The notes under the pieces: model-generated | Seen by the model: only the letters and a program-made list of their open reading frames with translations | What the model was told of the DNA's origin: nothing | The model's database searches: none | Source of the DNA: Pempheris klunzingeri | Lineage: Eukaryota > Chordata > Actinopteri > Acropomatiformes > Pempheridae | Reading direction: 5' to 3' | Assembly: GCF_042242105.1 (NCBI RefSeq) | Contig: NC_092014.1 | Location: 2,431,374-2,495,373, forward strand | Length of the DNA stretch: 64,000 nucleotides | In this document: positions 36,258 to 52,273 of the stretch, piece after piece | Numbering within the stretch: the stretch's first letter is position 1 | How the letters are laid out: each line of letters begins with the position of its first letter | Program-made: the position numbers and the translations under genes

Positions 36258-37905
36258 TATGTAATCTCATTACAATCTATATTTGTTTGACTGTTGTTCT
36301 ACTGTTTATTTTATTTCTCTTGTCTCTATTACTGCTCATCTTTGCTGCTGCTGTAACATGTAAATCAATAAGGTTTATCTTTAACCTTAACCTCTAATGA
36401 CTAGTAACAACTCTAACTAGTAACCAATAACTCATTAAGTAGTAACAACCCATTGACTAGTAATGACTCCTAAACCAGTAAAGAGTCACAACTCGTTAAC
36501 TAGTCACTAATAACTACTTATTAGTGATGTCACCAAGGTGGGAGGAGAGTTTCAAGAATTATCCAATAAAATAAAAACAGGAAATAAAAGCACTCTGGTT
36601 ACACTTCATTTTATTCCGTTTTTGAAAAAAGTACAACTTGTGACAACACTGATCGCCTTCATGTGAGGTAGAAACATGATACAGTGGCACATTGTTCATC
36701 TTAACTACTAAAACTATGGTTTACTTCAAAACAGTGTTGCCAGGTGTACGATAATTATCGTATTTGTACATCGTTCTGCTTCACAGCATTTGACTTACTT
36801 TACTTTATTAAGTATTTTATTTATGAAAAAGTACAACTTGTGAATCTCAGACTTCATAAAACTTGGACCAATAAAAGTATAAAACATTGATCGGCATCAT
36901 GTGAGGAAGAAACATGATATAATGGCACAATGTTCTATTATAATATTTACATCACAATAACTGGACACACTAACATTGACGAGGCGTTACAACAAAAGGA
37001 AAAACACATTCAAGTCTGTTTTGTAATACAGACACTGTTGAAGCTGTTTGACCTCAACAGAGCTGAGGAAAGTGCAAGAGACTTAAAAAGTCAAGAAAAA
37101 GAGGAAAAGACATCAAGTGAGTTACACATCATTTCCTAAAAATAAATAAAAGGCAGTGTCAGTGTTGTAAAAGAGCAGCAGCCTCAAGTTGTTCAGATGC
37201 AGAGAGCATCACAGCAGTCCGACCCCCCTCATGTAAATCATTTGGGACTGAAGTTTGATTTTAATGATATCAAATCTGTGCATGAGGGGAGGAGTAACCA
37301 CAGAGTAAAAGATGAGATGAAAAAATGTCTCAGACTGACAAAAACAACATTATTAAGCTTATTCTAGATTATTAATGCTAAAAAATACTTTTAAAATCCT
37401 GATTTCTGACTTGTTTCAAAACACTTCAGGGTTGTTTATCTCATTCTTTCACCATACAATTATTTTTTGTATATACTGTACATGTATATATATTTTATTC
37501 CCTTTCTTTTTTCCACATCTTATTTCTTCTTTTCTCTTTACATATTTTTTTTTATATATTTATACTTCTGTATGTGTGAACTGCTGCTGACTGTGAATTT
37601 CCCCATTGTGGGATAAATAAAGGCTTATCAATACATTATATCATCTCAATAATTAACAGGGCAGCACCAAGCAGAGATGCAACGATTCAACAATTCTCAG
37701 AGGCGGCTCATCCATTACCTTCAGGTGCAGGTGAGGAAGACAATGTGATCAGATCTGAAAGCCTACAGCCGCTAGAGGCTGGACTAAAAGGCACAGTGGT
37801 GCTTCCAGCTAAGTGCTAACAGGCCTACAGTGACATGATGCTGTATTTTGGCGTGTTAGCATTGTTAGCCTGCTAACATTGTTAGCCTGCTAACATTGTT
37901 AGCCA

Positions 37906-37985
37906 GCACGGTGGTGGCTACGGCTCAGGTGGTTAAACAGTCGTCTCATGATCCAAAGGCTACGAGTTCAATACTGGCTCCATAA
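37906..37985 (+). repeat. tRNA-like SINE remnant
   Basis: GGCTCAGGTGG resembles an A box, and GAGTTCAATACTGG a degenerate B box, spaced as in a tRNA-derived SINE. Preceded by a 17-base tandem TTAGCCTGCTAACATTG. Copied in unit B at about 45606-45690. It is not a functional tRNA. Confidence 0.4.
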
Positions 37986-38197
37986 TATAGAAAAATAATA
38001 TTACCATGTTTAAGAGCCAGATGTTAAGACGGCCTGTAGTTACAGCGAATAGTTGTTTTCCATGTAAAAACCACTTTGATTAGAAAAATATCACGATGTG
38101 GAAATAAGAACTCTGACACTGGGCTGTAAAAACAAACCGGCTGATGAAGCAGCTTTGGTTGAGCTGGTGGTTTCCTGATCGTTGCTGTGATGAACTT

Positions 38198-41901
<3,704 letters not shown>

Positions 41902-42891
41902 GGTACCAGTCGGAAAAATTGTTGCTTTTAATGCTGCTGCTCTAAACTAAACTAAACACTGCGCGCAGCGGATCAAGACACAGACACACTCCGACTGGAC
42001 GCTGAGCAGCATCGACTCTTCCTGTCACTACCAAACGACGCCCGTATTCTTCTTTTTGCTTCTGGTCATGTGACATTTCCAACCAATATAATTGGTTTAG
42101 CGTGACATACGAGCACTTGGGAGTGACGTTGGTCTCAGAATAACGAGCACGATTGGCTCAAAACAGCTAACCTGTTGTGTCACCTCCCTCACGGTGGATG
42201 GACTCATGATTTACCTTATTAGTTCCCACTTGACATTTGTTTATGGAGACACATTAGTGTAACACAGCTAAGTGGGAGCTGCTGCGGTGCCGTGAATTGA
42301 TCCGTTCCGTCACACAGCAGTGGATGAAGACGCTTTTGAACACATACAGAACAACTATATTTGACTATCAGGCAACAGTAAGCTTGTTATTTTGGTTATG
42401 TACGATCATTTACCCCAAAATACTATAAATTCGAGTCTGTGGTTCGATAATTCTATATTTCTCACCTGGCAACACTGCTGTCAGGGAGCTGTCTGCATAA
42501 GCGAGTACAAAGTCCTGACGTGTACTACAGTGAACACACTGTCCTATGAAACTAAATAAGCTCAGATCTGAAAACTCACTCAAACTGCTCCTTAAATGTT
42601 TAATTACTAAAAGCAATCAAAATATAACATTCAAAAACATGTTACATATGAATATAATATTTATCTTTCTGTCCTTCATGAAATGTGCTCGTGTTGATAC
42701 CAGCCATTTTGAACTGACGCAAGAAGGCAAAGCTCCAGCCCCACAAATGAGACATAATTTTAAAGCTTAATTTGTCCTCTCTAAGGAACACCAGGACTTA
42801 GAAGAGTGACATGTGTAATATGAGAGTTATAAGGAAAAACTGAATGTGAATATCAGGAGGTTATGAAGATCGTAGAAATATATCTTTTTAC

Positions 42892-43080
42892 CTGGTTCTA
42901 GCTGACGTCCGTCTCCGCTCTGACTACAGCCGCTATTTTCCACGCTCTGATTGGCCGAGGCAGCGTGACAGCGCGCCGATGACGTGCTTTTTTTTCTCTC
43001 TCTCTCTGTGCAACTTTATTTAAATCCGACAACAGCTGAACAGACCGACAAGATGTTGACATAAAAGACGACTTTTACTT
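42892..43080 (-). promoter_or_regulatory. promoter / candidate 5' exon of unit A
   Basis: GC-rich block with a CCAAT box (complement GATTGGCCGAG near 42950) and a minus-strand donor CCAG/GTAAAAAG at 42892/42891. The same block with the same donor is kept in unit B. It may be an upstream untranslated exon of the Ig gene or a separate transcript start. Confidence 0.4.
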
Positions 43081-43639
43081 GTTTTTCAGCCTTTTAAAGT
43101 CAAAGTCTCGCCTCATTGTTTCATTTAATCAACACTCATGACAGTTTTTGAATATCTTAATAAAGTAAAATAACTGTATCTATCTATAAGGTCGTGTTTA
43201 CTTTCTTATACTGTGACCACTTCCTGTATGTACCTGAAATGTGTGTCGTCACGTGACCAATTCAGTTTTTATTCCAGCGCTTTCACACTCCTCTGCACTG
43301 ACGTGTTTACATTTAATTTACTTATTAATTCCCAACAGAATCAGCTTTGTTGGTTAAGAGTTTCAAGCTGCTTTCAATGCTGCAAAGTGAACAAGTTAAA
43401 GGGTGGAAACAGACCTGTTGCACAACAGAGTTAAGTTGGTTCGTGCCACCAATTTGCTTAGTTTGCTTACCAGAAACAAAACAGTAACTTATTACATTCC
43501 CTTTGCATTTGGAATGTCATACCCTCTTGTGTTTTCAAATGTGTGCAAATCCTCAAATCTTCTCATTATTTGCAGGTTTATGTGAAAATATCAGAGATTT
43601 TTAGTGTGATCTCAGACTTTCACACCACTGTATATTGGT

Positions 43640-44340
43640 TCACTCCAGCCTAACACGGAGAGGAGAAATCACAGGGCTTCAACAAATACCCTTTTAAAAA
43701 CTCAAATTCATCCACAATAACCTCTCAGGATCAGGAACTCCAATGTGGTAGGACATAGACCTAAACACAATAGATGTGATCTATGGAATCAGATGCAAAT
43801 TATGCCATAGGGTCTATGTGGGCAGAAGTCCGAACTCCCTCAGCCAGACTAAAACACATTTACCACATACACAAAATGGACAGAACCACCGTATTATACA
43901 CTCACCTCACACCACAGACAGTATGACAGTATTTGGTCTGGAAACAAATACAAACTGGTCTAAACAACAGAGGCAGAGGACAGAAAGACGCTGGATAAAC
44001 AAACTGGAGACCTGTGATCCAACAGGCCTGAAAGAGGTTTGAATAACCTGGAACGAGCCTCCATCTGGAGGACAAAGTGGGAAACTGCACTTGCCTGATG
44101 TTTTACTGGTTTTCCTATTGTTTGGCATGTTTTTGCTCATGGTACTTATGCATGCCAATAACATCACTTATTAGAATATTTATTCATGTAATGAAACTGT
44201 ATTTGTGTAATGGAAATGTTTGTTTTTCCTATTCATTGGTGCATACCTTGAATCTTTTAGTGACTTCACTTACTCCTATTTGGATGGAGAACCACTTCTT
44301 CACCCTTCTGAGGGTGTTGGGAATCCTGTTTAACTTAACC
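43640..44340 (+). mobile_element. Penelope-like retroelement fragment with GIY-YIG end
   Basis: 43776-44042 translates to a frame with IYGIRCKLCHRVYVG (GIY...YIG pattern), a later FGLE, and RQRTERRWINKL ... DPTGL. These are the GIY-YIG endonuclease and C-terminal signature of Penelope-like elements. The reverse transcriptase is absent and the 3' part is non-coding. It sits at the junction between units A and B. Confidence 0.7.
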
Positions 44341-45896
44341 TTAACCTCTAATGACCTCTGATAACTAGTAACAACTCTAACTAGTAACCAATAACTCATT
44401 AAGTAGTGTAGTGGTTATTCCAGCTGAGTTTATAACCACTGTGGTGGCTGAGCAGAAGCGTCTGACTCGACACCTCCAAAAGACCAATGTCCACAGAGAA
44501 AGTATAAAATAAACAAATAAATGAAATGTTCAAAATAAAGCACTATTTATTCTTAACATAATAATGTCCGCAAAACTCATAGATAAAGATGCTATTTTAA
44601 ATAAGGATGCTAAAGATAACACAAGATTCTCAGGTGCACAGATCCAGGTCTTGGCTGTGAGGTCACACCTTCCTGACAGTCTGCCTCGCCTTTATCCCCA
44701 TCCTCCGGCCACTAGATGGGGTTGGCTCAAAAAACAACCCATTGACTAGTGATGACTCCTAAACCAGGAGAGTTTTCAAGAATTATCCCATAAAATAAAA
44801 ACAGGAAATAAAAGCACTCGGTCTGCTTCACAACATTTGACTTACTTTACTTTATTACATTTTTGAAAAAGTACAATTTGTGAATCTCAGACTTCATAAA
44901 ACTTGGACCAATAAAAGTATAAAACATTGATCGGCATCATGTGAGGAAGAAACATGATATAATGGCACAATGTTCTATTATAATATATTAGAACATTAGA
45001 ACATTATTCTAGATTATTAATGCTAAAAAATACTTTTAAAATCCTGATTTCTGACTTGTTTCAAAACACTTCAGGGTTGTCAAACTCATTTTAGTTCAGG
45101 ACCAATAAAATCACAGCATGATAACCTTTAAAACTACGTCAACTCCAAATGTTTCCCTTTGTTTTAGTGCAAAAAAGCACCTTCTGAAAATGTTCACATT
45201 TAATAAACTCTTTTTATAAAACATTAAGAACGACCTGTCACCCCACCGTGTGCTCGACACCCCTCAATCAATACATTATGATATCTCAATAATTAACAGG
45301 GCAGCACCAAGCAGAGATGCAACGATTCAAGAATTCAAAATTAAGGACTCAAGAACCCCAACATGAAGCAGGAACAACAAGAAGAAACCTGCGACGGCTC
45401 AGAGGGGGGTCGTCCGTTACCTTCAGGTGCAGGTGAGGAAGACAATGTGAGCGGATCTGAAAGCCTACAGCCGCTAGAGGCTGGACTAAAAGGCACAGTG
45501 GTGATTCCAGCTAAGTGCTAACAGGCCTACAGTGACATGATGCTGTATTTTGGCGTGTTAGCATTGTTAGCCTGCTAACATTGTTAGCCTGCTAACATTG
45601 TTAGCCAGCACGGTGGTGGCTACGGCTCAGGTGGTTAAACAGTCGTCTCATGATCCAAAGGCTACGAGTTCAATACTGGCTCCATAATATAGAAAAATAA
45701 TATTTACATGTTTAAGAGCCAGATGTTAAGACGGCCTGTAGTTACAGCGAATAGTTGTTTTCCATGTAAAAACCACTTTGATTAGAAAAATATCACGATG
45801 TGGAAATAAGAACTCTGACACTGGGCTGTAAAAACAAACCGGCTGAAGCAGCTTTGGTTGAGCTGGTGGTTTCCTGATCGTTGCTGTGATGAACTT

Positions 45897-47521
45897 CTAT
45901 CCTCCCAGATCTCCTCTCAGGCCGTTTTCTGCAGCGCTGAGAGCATCTTCAGACTGATTCTTCAGGTTTTCCATTTCAAAGTCACTTCCTGGTTGTCCCT
46001 CTGCTCCTCGGCCCCTCGCTGGCCTACAAAGCCCTGCGAGAACATGGAACCAGTCTGAGACACACTACATTTATACAACCTGGACAATTACAAGCAAATA
46101 CTGATATCGTTATGTAAAAATACCAACTTACCCAATCAAGGATCAAGTATCAAATACAACTACACACTAACACTAACTAGCTCACACACACTATAGACCT
46201 CCATTACACACTAACACACTTAATTAGTGTGTTAAATTCAACCCACGATAACAAAACGCTGTAGAGAAGAAGGTTGTAACTTACGAATCTTTCCTCTTCT
46301 CTTCAGGTAAAGTATAACACCAGTAACAAGAGCAGCAACACCAAAGACACTGACAAGGACAATGACATGTTTCCTGTCAGCCTCTTTTGGAGCATCTGAA
46401 AGGGGGGAAAAAAAAAATCAGTTGAGAGCAGCTGGCACAAAGGTGATTGTCTTGTGATCAAAAAGAAAGTAGGATGAAGTGTTTTTTGGAGGAATATCCA
46501 AAGACGTTTACCTGAGATTCCTGGCGTGGTTACGTTTCCCTCTGAAGGTCCGGCTGTTGTTTCTTCTTCTGTTTCAAATGAAACACAAAACTGTTGAGGT
46601 GCTTTTTCAAAAAAAGACAAATCTGCAATTTCATGATACAAGTTTTGGGTTAAAAAAAATACAAAATAAATTTGGCACGTGCAGTGCTGAACTCACCAAC
46701 GATGATTGGAATAATGCAGCTTTTGTTAAATGTGGGGAAATATGCTCTGTACTGTCCGCTGTCAGCAGGCGTCACAGAGCGGAGCAGCAGATTCAGGACT
46801 CCTCTCTTCAGGTCCTCAGAGAACAGAGTGGTCCTGTTTCTGTATTGATCAATCGGTGGCTGAGGATGAATTAGTCCGCCTCGAAATGTGAAGACATAAT
46901 TGTGTCCGTCCTTGAGGTCCTCTCTCGTCACATCCATGTTAAAACTAGATGCATCCTCCTCGGGATCCAGCAAATAAGTTAGACGGACGTCGTCGCCTTT
47001 TTTGGCCCTGATCGTCTCCTTTGAGCAACTGACCTGAAACGGTCCTGAGGAAACAAACAGCACATTAACACAGCTCTGGAGAAAACAGCCATATTTTGAT
47101 ACACCTGGCTTTCATTAAAGCTCGCTGCAGATGTCAAAAAAACTAGAAAGAGACTAGAAGGTCCCACCTGGGCTTCCATAAACAAATAGTAAAAATAAGT
47201 GAGTTCAAAAGGACCTAAATCTCCTCCTGACTTTTACTGAGAGAAACAAAGCTATAAAGTCGATAATATTCGCCATAATGTTGATATGACATCAACGTAG
47301 CTTTGATATTATATCAATTAATATGATATAATTGCCGTAAACAAAGTGGCAAAAGCCGACAACTTTAAACTAATGTTTAAACTTTAAATGGACTCGATGT
47401 ATGCAGCTAATGCTAATGCTAATGCTAATGCTAATGCTAATGCTAGTTTACGTAGCTTACCTGCGTCAGTAAATAGTGAAACCACGCAGACTAGTGCTAA
47501 AAACACAGCGGTGACCGTCAT
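45897..47521 (-). CDS. single Ig V-like domain type I membrane protein, copy B
   Basis: Five coding exons: 47521-47461, 47044-46697, 46568-46512, 46395-46285, 46033-45897, all phase 1, 237 residues. Architecture is identical to copy A: signal peptide (1-21), V-like domain (about 22-136), short stem, one membrane helix, basic stop-transfer (YLKRRGK) and a tail starting RLCRPARGRG. It is 14 residues shorter. Seven come from the stem (one PPEGIAG unit missing) and seven from the membrane helix exon; the signal peptide is one longer and the tail one shorter. The canonical Ig cysteines are again replaced (Tyr44, Ala121), and Cys27 and Cys130 are kept. The signal peptides of A and B differ much more than the rest. 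Function unknown; a butyrophilin/MOG-like immune receptor is the best guess. Confidence 0.85.
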
Positions 47522-48365
47522 CGTAAAGACTGCGTGACACCAGTCGGAAATAATGTGATAAAATGCGGTTGTTAATGTGATAAAATGTCGTTTTTAAAAA
47601 GGCCGCTCCGTGAACACGGCTGATCGGAGGTCAAAACACAAACACCGGGTTTCGCGGGGAGGATTCAAACCCCCCTCCCTCTGCATGTCAGACAGACATG
47701 CGTCACTTCCGGTGAGACACAAACACACACGGCAGCGAGGAAATAAATTTGTACCCTCACTGCATTGGTGCACAAAAACCTGCTCTCACTTTTGCACTGC
47801 TCTATTTAATTAATTATTATCAATTAGCGTCACTGTATATGGCATATTCAATAAATATTACAGGTAATGTTATTGCATAAGTTTTTTTTTTTAATTTAAA
47901 AAAGGTACTGCAGTTTCCTCTTGGAGGTAATAAAGTAAGATCTCTTCCAACAACCTTTAAGATAAAAACTACATCAGTTCATTCATCTTTATTCATTATT
48001 ATTATTATCATTTGTATCATTTGTATTATTATTATCATATAATACATCTCCTCACTCTGAGTGTACATGTTGTTATGTGTTATTGTTGGTAGTAGTAGTA
48101 GTGGTAGTATTATTAGTATTATATAGTACAGTGCCTTACTATGATTGTGCATGTTGTTATATATTTGTATTAGTAGTATTATTAGTAGTGGTATTATTAT
48201 TATTATTATTATAAGACTCTGGACTCACCTGGTGCAGTAATTTACCTCTGTGTAATAATTTGTAATAATAATTTTTAATACATCTTTTTTTTTAATTCAT
48301 ACTTTTATATATTTATATTTTATTTTGTGTTTGAAGTGTATTCTTATTCTTATTCTTATTCTTTT
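47522..48365. other. non-coding DNA upstream of Ig gene B
   Basis: Starts with the GC-rich 5' flank of gene B, then AT-rich sequence with short (ATT)n and (TAG)n tracts (47990-48220). No exon seen. Confidence 0.5.
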
Positions 48366-48428
48366 GGAGCTGTGTGTAACAAAAAGCAGTGTCCCCCTGG
48401 GGATTATTAAAGTGATTCTGATTCTGTC
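48366..48428 (+). mobile_element. short retroelement-like 3' tail
   Basis: GAGCTGTGTGTAAC, a CCCCCTGGGG stem and ATTAAAG followed by (TGATTC)n. Same plan as the other tails. Confidence 0.5.
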
Positions 48429-48527
48429 TTTACAGGACAGAATTAAAGTTTAGACTAATTCCAGCCAAATAAAACACGCAGCACTAAACCACGTCACATT
48501 CCAGATAGTAGAAATGTATCTTTTTAC

Positions 48528-48770
48528 CTGATTCTAGAATGTTCCGAGCGCCGACATTCTGTCCCTTCAGTAGCTGCAGCCGCATGTGGCCTATACCACG
48601 CCCCTTTTTACTGAATTTCGCGCCATTCGGGGGCGCTGAGGGCTCTGATTGGCCGAGGGAGCGTGACAGCGCGCTAACGATGCTTTTTGACGCGGGTAAT
48701 TTTTTTCTCTCTCCATGCAACTTTATCCGACTCTAGCTGAACAGACCGACAAGATGTTGACATAAAAGAC
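48528..48770 (-). promoter_or_regulatory. promoter / candidate 5' exon of unit B
   Basis: Counterpart of 42892-43080: CCAAT box complement GATTGGCCGAGG near 48648, conserved donor at 48528/48527 (ATCAG/GTAAAAAG), and a shared CAGACCGACAAGATG tract downstream. Confidence 0.4.
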
Positions 48771-49159
48771 GACTTTTACTTGTTTTTCAGCCTTTTAAAG
48801 TCAAAGTCTCGCTTCATTGTTTCATTTAATCAACACTCATGACAGTTTTTGAATATCTTAATAAAGTAAAATAACTGTATCTATCTATAAGGTCGTGTTT
48901 ACTTTCTTATACTGTGACCACTTCCTGTATGTACCTAAAATAAATTCATTCACATGATCAGTTGAGTTTTTATTCCAGCACTTTCACACACCTCTGCACT
49001 CAAGCTGCTTTCAATGCGTGAACAAGTTAAAGGGTGGAAACAGACCTGTTGCACAACAGAGTTAAGTTTGCTAGTGCCACCAATTTGCTTAGTTTGCTTA
49101 CCAGAAACAAAACAGTATCTTATATTTTTAGATTTTTAGTTTGATCTCAGACGTTTGGA

Positions 49160-52100
49160 CCCCATAATCATAATCCTGCGGACACAATATGTATTTTATA
49201 ACTAATTTCTGGATGAGTGGATCTTCTCACTGACACTGTGTGACTGGTGTTGAGGGTTCAGGGTTGTTCTGGTGTAAAGTGCTCTGTAACGCCACCCAGA
49301 GGACGGAGCCGGATCAGGTGGCCTCCTGACAGCACATCTACACTGTGTCTGATACCAAATGATATATGCATGTTTTTCTACAATAGAAAACAGCTTTTAT
49401 TTTAACCAGCACCAGTGTCACGTGTACATCCAGAGTGAGTGCTGATGGTAGATTTTACAACCTTTAAGTCTTTTGTTTATCTTTTTTTTTTTTAAGTTTT
49501 ATATGCAGTATGGAGTATTTCACTTTTTACTTTATTAGCACAGTGACAGAAATTAAGAGTGAAAAATGACACCTGTTACAAATGCCAAACATTCAGATTT
49601 CTATTATTAAAGAACCTTTACCATCAATCATAACCATTTCTAAAAGCTGTGGCTTAAGTAGAACCATTAAAAGCTACTAATTTAGCATCATTTACTAGCA
49701 TGTAGGCCACCGTAGAGGCACTTTATCAATCTCACACATTATTTCAACACTTGGTAACTTGGGATCTCCACTGAAATGGTGGTTAAGGGCGTTTGGTTTG
49801 AACAGCATTACCTTGTAAAGATGGACTTAACCTTTGCAGATACTGTGAACACATCCATTCAAATAAAGCATGTTTGTGTATTAACAGTCACCCAAAACAA
49901 ACCGGTGCTTGAGATTTGTGGCGTCAAACCCATTTTCAACATTTCGGCTCTGCTCACAGTAAAACACAAAATTTTTATTGCCACTTTAGTTTCAGTGGAG
50001 GGTTTAAAGTCTTTGTTTCCAGTAACTGTGAGTGATGCAGATCCATTAAAGAGCCACAAACTGAGCAGGAAGAGAAAACACAAAGCAGACACGTGGCACC
50101 CTTTTTCCCCCATATTTATTTGAAATTATTTCAAAGGATAAAAACATGGTTGATTAACATGAAATGACCACAGGGCTTCTGCTCTATGAGAGTGGACGAG
50201 GTGAGAACAGGAGGAGACCTGTGAGACGAGGCGAGCGAGCGTGCGTCCAGGACAGGAAGTGGAGCTCCATTTATAGTTTCTGTTCAGAATGACCCAGACA
50301 CGCCGTCACTACAAGTACCCGATTGGTTTTTTTGTTTTGTTTGTTTTTTCAGAACCAGGATCCCCAAAATGTTGGCAAAAACGTCACCCGCATCCATTCG
50401 GCTCATTCACCCCCATGGCCAAACATCCAGAGAAGTGCTACTATCAGACCGAAGCTCACCGACTGGAACAATGTTATAATCATTTCTCTTTCCTATATTA
50501 CAAGCTTTTTACAACATAAAAATAGATCAGTAACTATGATTACCATATTCCTTAATGTAAATATACAATATTTATTGCATTTTCAAATAAACTTGTTTCT
50601 TATTTACTTTGTTGTCATCATTTTCCCTCCTAAAAAAAAAGAAAATAGAAAATAAAAAGCACTGGTACCGATGAGGGTGACAACAGATCTGTGTAAGGCA
50701 AAGACCAGCAGGAGGCGCCGCATCACTGAGGATGAAGAATCTGACCTGAACGAGCGTTTCTTTTTGTTCCTCTTACTTCAAATGAGATTTGATTAGTGTT
50801 TTAACGTCAAGCTCAAAGAAAACTAAAGAACTTCCTTCTGCTGAAACAGTTTTCTGGCACTTAAGTGTTCCATTTTTTTTTGTTTTTCTGTTTTTTTTGG
50901 TTAGCTTCTACCATCTACAATCTGTACAAACGTCTCCTTGCATAGCAATTTAACAATAAATCGTCTTTCTCTGGCCGTACTGCCTTTCCAAGGCGGCTCA
51001 ACCAGCAGCAAAAGGAAAATGGATTCAGAACAGTTGAGCTCTTCGAACAAACTTCCTCACACGGAAAGTATAAATGATAAATGATCCCTTATGAGCAGCT
51101 CTCTGCACTGCAAACCTGCAGCCCAAATCATCCAGTAAACACGATAACTAAAAATAATTTAGTGTAGTGGAGCCACAGTGTGTTTGGAGAAAGATGCTGG
51201 CCATACAAACTTCAGCTTTTCAGACACATCAAGGGAAAAAAAAACAAACAAATAACTCACATGAACCCCCTTAAAACGTTTTTCTAGATTTTTGTCACAT
51301 CGACGTGAGCGTGATCCCGATCGTCGGGTCTAATGTTGTGCATAAATCAGCGTCATGCACAGTGTTTCGGTTTAGCAGATAAGCTGCCGTGCAACGTCGC
51401 CTGAAGATGGAAACACAAACACTCCTACATGGATAAAGGAAAGGAGGCGGGCGGTGCAAGAAAGCAGGAAAACGGTCCCCGTCCATGTGTAGAAATAAAC
51501 AACCAGACAAGGCTTCTGTCATAACTTGGCAAACTTACCAGTGATGCATTTAGTCCATGATCAAAGAGACTTTAAAACATGTCAATTATATATAACGTGG
51601 AAAGAGTCGTCGCTCTGTGCACTTTATTTGACTCCACTTGCTTTTGGCACACTGGCACAGAGCTTTGAATCAAACGCACCCTCACCTGGCACTGCTGGAA
51701 TGGCTATTTAAGACAAAAAAATTAACCAAAAAACTTAAAAATATATATATATATAACCGTGAATAATCCCCACATTCATGGCATTATCAGTTTTTGTGGG
51801 AAACTGCTGAAAAGTTTCCGTCTGTAGTGTTTGAATTTTCCCCCTGGCAAATTAATTTTGACACCAAAATAATAAAAATCAAAACAAAATAAAAGATGTT
51901 ATTGAGAATTATGAGAGTCATTGTCATTATTATTGTGAATAGGCATTAAAAAAAAGAAAGGTGGAATGCACAGATTTGGAAGTGTTGGGAGTTTGGTCCT
52001 GATATGTAGCGTCAAACAGAAGCCTCGTGGTCGACGTGGTCGCAGTCAGAGAGGTCGAAGGTCGTTTCTGGCCTCCCAGTGGTTTGTTTTTGTTTGTTGT

Positions 52101-52273
52101 CTCATGCAAAGACAGAAGGTGACCGCCGAGCAGCGTCGACCCCGCGTGGTGGTGGTGGTGGTGTCTACTTACGCCACTGTGCTTCCAGCTGGTGGTTTAG
52201 TGTTAGTGTGTGTGTGTGTGTGTGTGTTTTGTAGTGTTGTTTGAGTGCTTCAAGTCCTGAGCTGAGGGCGTGT
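49160..52273 (-). other. wipf2: probable long wipf2 3' UTR and flank
   Basis: No exon on either strand convinces. The part nearest the wipf2 stop (about 50.1-52.27 kb) is taken as 3' UTR, because WIPF2 transcripts are long in other vertebrates and minus-strand AATAAA hexamers occur near 50.1 and 50.6 kb. It contains a (GT)n tract at 52205-52228. Confidence 0.45.

Larger units (their letters stand above)
44326..49160. repeat. tandem segmental duplication, unit B
   Basis: Second copy of unit A, with the same order of blocks. Near its start, about 330 bases (44404-44735) are inserted relative to A. It lacks the Tc1 fragment and most of the CA satellite, so those arose or expanded in A after the duplication, or were lost here. 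Confidence 0.78.

Noticed and set aside
37906-37985. Possible tRNA gene
   Set aside because: A and B box-like motifs only; no cloverleaf, and it is repeated within a duplicated, SINE-like block.
42360-42480. Possible hAT terminal repeat (CACCTGGCAACACTGCTG)
   Set aside because: A similar GTGTTGCCAGGTG occurs near 36733, but no second terminus or 8-bp duplication could be found, so the call is not supported.
49776-50123. 115-codon + strand frame near the wipf2 3' end
   Set aside because: Starts without a convincing upstream exon or promoter, no domain recognised, and lies in probable wipf2 3' flank; chance frame more likely.
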